Assembly: GCA_902728285.1 (NCBI GenBank) | Contig: CACVBU010000096.1 | Location: 179,937 to 243,936, forward strand | Direction: 5' to 3' | Source: Clytia hemisphaerica | Taxonomy: Eukaryota > Cnidaria > Hydrozoa > Leptothecata > Clytiidae | Length of the DNA: 64,000 nucleotides | Part shown: positions 58,786 to 64,000 of the stretch, one piece after another | Position numbering within the stretch: position 1 is the stretch's first letter | Layout of the letters: the number at the start of each line of letters is the position of its first letter | Position numbers and translations under genes: made by a program | Notes under the pieces: model-generated | The model's input: only the letters and a program-made list of their open reading frames with translations | Database searches by the model: none | What the model was told of the DNA's origin: nothing

Positions 58786-60823
58786 AGTGCAACACAATGA
58801 TGATCAAACACCACAATGGGTTCCTAACAAACAAAATTGGCCTTTGCCAGAAGGAAGTTTAACTGATGTAGATGCCAATGTGTTGAAAAAATGTGTCTTA
58901 TGTCAAGGAGATGATGAAGAATTAAAAGCATTCCATACTGACTTAGTCAATAAGGTTATGCTTCACACGTGTAGCTCGTACTGTCTTAGACGTAAAACTG
59001 TAACCACTAAGGAAAAAGATCAAGATGGTAAACCAATTGAGAGAGTCATTCGATACTGCAGACATCATTTTGGCGAATATGATGAAAAATCTAAAAGATC
59101 AACTGGTAAAGAGATCAATCCTTTTGAGCCAAGAATTACAGAGGGTAAAATATCCAGATTTGAAGGTAGAAACGATCACCCCAGGATGGTTCAACATATA
59201 CTTCTAAGACCTTTAACATGGCTAGCCCAATGTGATACCCAGGCTATAGTCACTGATGATTTATTGGCATTGATTAAGTATATAACTGGGTATTGTTGTA
59301 AAGGTAACAAATCTACACAAGACCTTATGGATATATACAAGGAAATACTGAATAAATCTGATCCAACAATTTCTCTGAAGTCTGTCGCTCAAAAACTGCT
59401 TTTGAAAACAGTTGGTTTTGTTGATACTCCATCTTCAGCTGCTGATTACATCAATACTAAAGGTAAGCTATACAGCTGCAGCAGGAGATTTAAAAGAATT
59501 GGTTTAAGCGGTTTCAGGCTTTTTGATCCTAATGGTAAAGATGGCAAAGTTACCAAAGATACCATTATTGACAAATTTCTTTCAGATAAAAGAAGGGAAG
59601 AAAATCCCTATATTACTTTGTACGACTGGGCAAAAAAGTGTGATTGTGCAAAGAAGTCACCCTGTAACAAAGATCATGTTCCTGTATTTACTGGATGTCA
59701 GCGCTTTTGGATATGGCCAGCAGGTGAAGATTTTTCTAAAGAACTATTAATGAAATTCTCTCCTGGTACTTGGAGAAAAGTTGATGATTTGAAAAATGGA
59801 TTTGATACATACACAGAATCATTTGCTCAATTTCTGGACTCTGACTATTGCCCTGAATCTGTGAGAATGATGCTGCAGTTTGCGAAGGCTGAATATGACA
59901 AGAAAGTTGCTAGACGCCAAAAGAGACAAAACAATCAGCCGAATCAACCAATAGAAGAAATAAATTTCTCTCAATCAACACTTGAAGGAAGTCAAGATAG
60001 CCAATCTTCACAAGGCTCTGTCGTTGATACAATGGGAAACCAACTTCTTAGAGATATTGCGAGAGAAAATAGACTATCAATTGAAGAAGCTTCTGTCGAT
60101 GAGGAAGTGCTATACAATGGTGGAATTGATTATGACTGGCACGCAAATGGCTTGATGTGGTTGGGTGTACAATCCTTTCCTGACACACTTATAGAAGAAA
60201 CAAAGAATTGGCAAGCAAATGAAGCATTTGAGAGGGAAGGTAGACTTTGTACATTGCCAGATGTTGACCCAAAATTAGTAAATCCAATCCAAATGCTAAT
60301 TGTCAACTACAATATTCAACTTCTTTTGGATTATGCGAGAGGAAATTTTGCTGTAGGATATGAACATTGCAAACGACTAATTGTTCAAGGCTGTGCGGGT
60401 ACAGGTAAGTCACAAGTAGTAAAAATTATCACCCGTCTTGTGCGTCGCATTTTCAAATGTAATAGATCCGTTTTAAACGTTGCTCCTACTAGTGCAGCAG
60501 GTATTTTTTTACCTGATGGCGGAACTATTCACTCATGTGTTAATATTCCTAGAAAAACTAAAGGAATAACTTTTGACAGTTGTCCCATGAATTCTGATCA
60601 AATCAAACATTTAAAAAGCCTGGCACTCGACAATGATGGCAAAAAACTCTCTCTCATGTGTCTAAATGCTGATGAAAGAGGAATGGTTGGACAATATGTT
60701 TTGGGTTGGTTTCATCAACGGTTTTCCCAACTTTCAATAAACCTATTAGACAGGGAAAGTGATCAAAGTATACCGTTTGGTTGCATTCCAACTATTAATT
60801 TTTTGGTGACATTTTCCAATTGA
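58750..60823 (+). CDS. Helitron Rep C-terminal half and Pif1-type helicase
   Basis: After the T-run shift the frame reads SPGFVSLHPAGGEVQHNDD, then HTCSSYCLRRK...CRHHFGE, the Cys/His cluster of Helitron Rep. The catalytic-tyrosine segment is LIKYITGYCCKGN (about 59270-59310). A linker rich in Ser/Gln follows (59930-60030). The helicase begins near 60280. Walker A is VQGCAGTGKSQ (60388-60417), with APTSAAG (motif Ia) and NADERGMVG (motif II, DE conserved) after it. A third 1-base loss in a T run (60800-60805) ends this frame at 60823. The next frame continues GDIFQLRAIGERNLYDIVLD to 60958. The first in-frame ATG, at 58787, is internal. Confidence 0.88.
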
Positions 60824-60958
60824 GAGCCATTGGGGAACGTAATCTGTATGATATTGTGTTGGATTCGACAGACCCTATTGATTCTGCTGGTGGTTTTGCC
60901 TTCAAAGATTTCCAGGATGTATTCATTTTAGAAGAAAAATCATCAAAAAAATCATCAT
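60824..60958 (+). pseudogene. Truncated continuation of the Helitron helicase
   Basis: In the frame that corrects the T-run loss, FGDIFQLRAIGERN and FKDFQDVFILEE continue the Pif1-type helicase through motif III (the GD.FQL block). The sequence then becomes AAAATCATCA repeats and stops at TAG (60956-60958). Motifs IV to VI are absent, so the helicase is incomplete here. Confidence 0.8.
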
Positions 60959-61442
60959 AGGCAAAAAAATTGTCTGCTTTTATAGTACTGTTAAACTGCT
61001 TTAAAATAAAAATGGTTCATCCAAAAGATCATTATGTAAGCACTTTTTGAAAGTTGGAGAAACTTTTCAAGAGGCTTGATTTGCTCTTTCACTGACTAGT
61101 GCAAAGTAAGAGTTTTTTTTTGTCACAGTTTTTCCCCATGAAACATACCATGAGTCTCAACCAGAAACTAATGAAATAAGAAAATCAACCCAAAAACTTT
61201 TCTATAGACCTTCCAAGTTTTTTTTCTGGCTGCATATTATTTCTGACAATTTGGTATATAGCATGTGTGATGGAAAATTTAGACCTGTGCCAAAAGCCTA
61301 GTATAATTTTGGTTAGATTCATTTTAATAGGAAAATTTTTTCTAGAATATGTTTCTAATAGTTAGGTTTAATCAAAATATTAACAATTAAAAAGAGGCTC
61401 TGAAAGTTTGATATGCCTTTTTTTAAATCAAAATGTTACATA
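60959..61442. other. Non-coding DNA after the Helitron
   Basis: The sequence changes abruptly from coding to AT-rich DNA. I found no Helitron 3' hairpin with CTRR ending that I could defend. Confidence 0.35.
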
Positions 61443-61618
61443 CCTTAAGTGTATTAATTTTGGCGGGGATTAAATTTGGCAGATTTGGCAGTTTTAGTAC
61501 CAAATTTAGTACCTGCCAACATTTTCAAAATCGATTAACCGCCAAATAAATACCCGCCAAAAATAGCGTTTCGGCTAACCGCCAAATTAAGTACACGCTA
61601 AAATTAATACACTTGAGG
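61443..61618. mobile_element. MITE, TA-flanked, 176 bp (same family as 6.2 kb, copy 3)
   Basis: Starts CCTTAAGTGTATTAATTTTG and ends with AAAATTAATACACTTGAGG; inward are GGCGGGGATTAAATTTGGC and its complement. TA flanks both ends (61441-61442, 61619-61620). This is the shortest and cleanest of the three copies in the window. Confidence 0.85.
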
Positions 61619-63737
61619 TACACCATTTTCGAAAAACATGGCCATATTTTCTGAATTTAGTACAAACCTGACCTTATAATATTATTTTTCTCATTCTAGT
61701 ATGTATTTATGAAAAGTTCTCATATAACAATTGATATTTTATATGCATTTAAAAAATAAATGGTAATTTTACATTTTATGATGTTAAGAGTTACATCACT
61801 TTTTAGGCCAAATTCTTAAACAACCCTTGCATGTTATAAATCAGTGAAAGCTAAATTTTGAGTAGATTTTGAATTTCCAAGTTTCAAAGCGAAAAAACGA
61901 GATGAATAGGAGTTAATTTGCTTCTAAAAACAGACAACTTTTTGCTTTTATAGCTCCATTGTAATGGGGGAGGGAGGCAAGCGAGAGGTTGTCCCCACTC
62001 AATTCGTTACCTTTGAGACAATTGGGAAGTGTTCAGTCATGATAGCAAAACACCTTTAATTATACATTTACCTCTTTAGAGTTTCCAGAATTGACATATT
62101 TATCATCAGGAGGATCGCCATCAGTTAAGTCGATCTTAAAGTGACATAAAATAATGATTATTATGATTTTACCAAAACTATTATCATCATCATCACTATA
62201 TGTGATCTAAAACTGGGTAGTTATGTATGTTATGTAAAGTCAACATGAATAAAATACCACCCTACTACAAGAAAAAGATAAGGTACAGTCAACCAACCAG
62301 CATCATGATTGTTTTATATTCATGCAGTTAATACACAACATTTACTAGTCGTGGTGATCGAAAATTCTTTTAGGAAAACAAAGGATGGTTGACCCAATCA
62401 ATATTTTGTGTAGTAACTGCTGATATTTAATAGTAACTGCCATGCAGCTGAAGAATTTGGTAAGATATTGCTGAAAAATTTTGAATTATTTTTTTCGAAT
62501 TTTCGCACTCTCAATCATGGTCAAATTTCCAACAGAAATATTTTTGTGTTAAATATAGTTTGCAACGCTGATTGGGCTCTTCCAGAAAAAAATTCTACAT
62601 GGAGGGTGGAGGATACATATTGTCTGGGCGGTAGCAAAAAATCATCAAAATTTCCCTTGTCTGGGGGAGCGCGTTATAAGAAATTATGCGAGCCGACTTG
62701 AAGTGTCCGCCTAAGTATTTGCATGGATCGCGCGGGCGATCAGCAAGGCGCGTATACTGCTTTGCAAATCTCCCTGATTTTTCTTCTTCCAAGCAAATAA
62801 CAATAGAATGCCTAATTATCTCCCTTGGGTGTTTGACCACGCATCTAAATAAAAATAACAATAATGGTAGGGAAGAAGTGGGAAGATAAAAACATGCGAA
62901 TTTTTAGATGTTCTGGTTGTTTTCTTTTCATACTTGCTTAGATATTCTTGTTGTTTTAATCTTCTTAATGACTTGGTTGCATCTTGTAAAGAACTAAAGG
63001 TATATCTTTATTTTGCTTCAATTCTTCTTTTCTGTTTGCTAATTTTGTAGTGCTGTTTTGGGTTGGAAGTTTTGTTTTGATAACTTTTTTTTTCTCCAAA
63101 ATTCACTTTGCACTTTTTCTGTCTAACAGACTTTACACCATACTGTCTATATTTTATGGTCAAGGCTGCCATTCTAAATTGATTTATCACTGCTTGGGTA
63201 CCATCTTGAAATTATGCATGTCATTATGTGCATATATTTATTTTCAGCCATGGGATTCATGCAGGAAAATCTGTCAACAGGGGTTCACCTGATTTCTAGG
63301 TGAACCAAGCTCTATAATTTTAGAACTTTGTCTGACTTTTTTTTTCTAAAATTCTGAGCTCGGACATCCAGGCTAACTCTTCTTGTGAATCCATCAAAAG
63401 TCATCAAAAGTCATCAAAGGTCAAATAATTAATCAATACAGAGGAAATTAGCACACTGAGGCCAATAGTTGCTGAAAAATTAGCAATCAAAATTTGGACA
63501 TATATACAGTCATAAGGTAGATACATAAGGAAAACTCTTTTTTTAAATGTTAAATTTTAAAAAAGTACAGAAAGGAAGAAAGACTGATATTAATGTTTAT
63601 TTACATCAGAACAAAGTATATAAAAGAACATAAGGCTTTGAGGTCCAAAAATCAAGAACATGCTTTGGAGAATCAAGAGTATATACCAGGTGTCCCAGAA
63701 ATAAAATTGGTTTAAATTTATTTCGGGTTTTAAAAAC
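61619..63737. other. Non-coding AT-rich DNA
   Basis: No supported gene. 63393-63420 has three copies of CATCAAAAGT. At 63684 TACCAGGTGTCCCAGAAATA resembles a Tc1/mariner-type terminus. Short open frames (62468-62889, 63008-63292) show no domain. Confidence 0.35.
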
Positions 63738-63977
63738 TTACACATATTCCTTCTTTGAAGATGAGCTTCGAAAATAATGAGGTCTTGGAAAGTCGATAAC
63801 GTCGTCGTGATCGTAAAATATGATTCCCTCGGCTACCTCTTGCCAAGCTTTCATTTGAAGGAAGTCTGGAATTCTTTGAAGGTGGCATTGCCAGGCTTTA
63901 GGATAATTTTCTAGCAGGTGAAATGAAAAAAGTGTGTTTTCCGTCTCGGCTTGAGAAGCTCTGCATGTTTACTAATT
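63738..63977 (-). CDS. Unrecognised terminal open frame or exon (possibly partial)
   Basis: On the minus strand a frame of ~79 codons is open from a stop near 63977 to TAA at 63738-63740. It has gene-like composition (FHLLENYPKAWQCHLQRIPD, KAWQEVAEGIIFYDHDDVI, ending SSSKKEYV). No ATG lies near its start, so it would be a last exon of a gene reaching beyond the window. It may equally be a transposon remnant. No family is recognised. Confidence 0.25.
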
Positions 63978-64000
63978 TCGTTTTTCTCGCTTTTTGTATA

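Larger units (their letters stand above)
54610..60958 (+). mobile_element. Helitron-type element with N-terminal ubiquitin-specific protease, 3'-truncated
   Basis: The coding order is USP peptidase, Cys-rich segment, DUF6570-like region, Helitron Rep with HUH motif, and Pif1-type helicase, all on one strand. If the 642-bp insertion at 56265-56906 and one copy of its 9-bp duplication are disregarded, the USP frame reads without a stop into the DUF6570-like frame. The remaining interruptions are three single-base shifts in T runs. The helicase ends after motif II and the segment with NLYDIVLDS and FKDFQDVFILEE; later motifs are missing. The terminal TC and CTRR hairpin ends of a Helitron could not be placed, so the limits given are those of the coding sequence only. 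Confidence 0.8.

Noticed and set aside
62468..63292. Short open frames near the right end
   Set aside because: Short, AT-rich, no domain or splice support.

Overview
The window looks like a gene-poor, AT-rich stretch of an invertebrate animal genome, most likely a cnidarian. There are no bacterial-style operons. Candidate exons are bounded by GT/AG sites, and most recognisable coding sequence belongs to eukaryotic transposons: Ty3/gypsy, CR1/Jockey-like LINEs, Penelope-like, hAT/DUF4371 and Helitron. An intronless Mos-type kinase and Penelope-like fragments resembling those common in cnidarians support this, but the species assignment is an inference from remembered family features.

Layout. 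0.3-1.7 kb holds a decayed Ty3/gypsy pol remnant (minus strand). 3.9-5.0 kb is a broken HECT-type ubiquitin-ligase fragment, followed by a ~255-270 bp tandem repeat (5.1-5.9 kb) and a 342-bp TA-flanked MITE. 7.4-8.7 kb may be the last two exons of an unknown minus-strand gene, with a 710-bp inverted-repeat element in the intron. 9.7-13.8 kb is a nearly full-length but dead CR1/Jockey-like LINE. 13.8-18.1 kb is repeat-rich: a 41-bp tandem repeat, foldback DNA, a TTAA-flanked piggyBac-type MITE with a nested element, and a LINE 3' fragment. 18.7-19.6 kb is an intact Mos-like kinase.

Fifteen bases after the Mos stop begins a ~19 kb macrosatellite (19.6-42.4 kb): 18 units of ~1,068 bp or ~998 bp plus a partial one. 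Each unit carries clustered AACCGGTT motifs and an open frame that survives in 13 units. A 3.8-kb LINE with an uninterrupted 1,008-residue ORF2 sits inside one unit. Beyond the array are exons of an unknown multi-exon gene (42.9-44.9 kb), more MITEs, a ~60-85 bp minisatellite (47.4-48.0 kb), a DUF4371/hAT-type remnant, two head-to-tail Penelope-like fragments (50.1-50.9 kb) and a BEN-like gene with a frameshift (51.6-52.9 kb).

The most interesting locus is 54.6-61.0 kb. A ubiquitin-specific protease (USP/C19) with its Cys and His boxes intact is the N-terminal part of a Helitron replicase. The reading frame runs from the USP through a Cys-rich segment, a DUF6570-like region, a Helitron Rep (HUH) domain and a Pif1-type helicase. 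It is interrupted by a 642-bp insertion with identical 80-bp terminal direct repeats and a 9-bp target duplication, and by three single-base shifts that all fall in T runs. Deubiquitinase-type OTU domains are known in Helentron-type elements; a USP in this position would be an independent and, to my knowledge, unusual acquisition. The last 3 kb hold one more MITE of the 6.2-kb family and little else.
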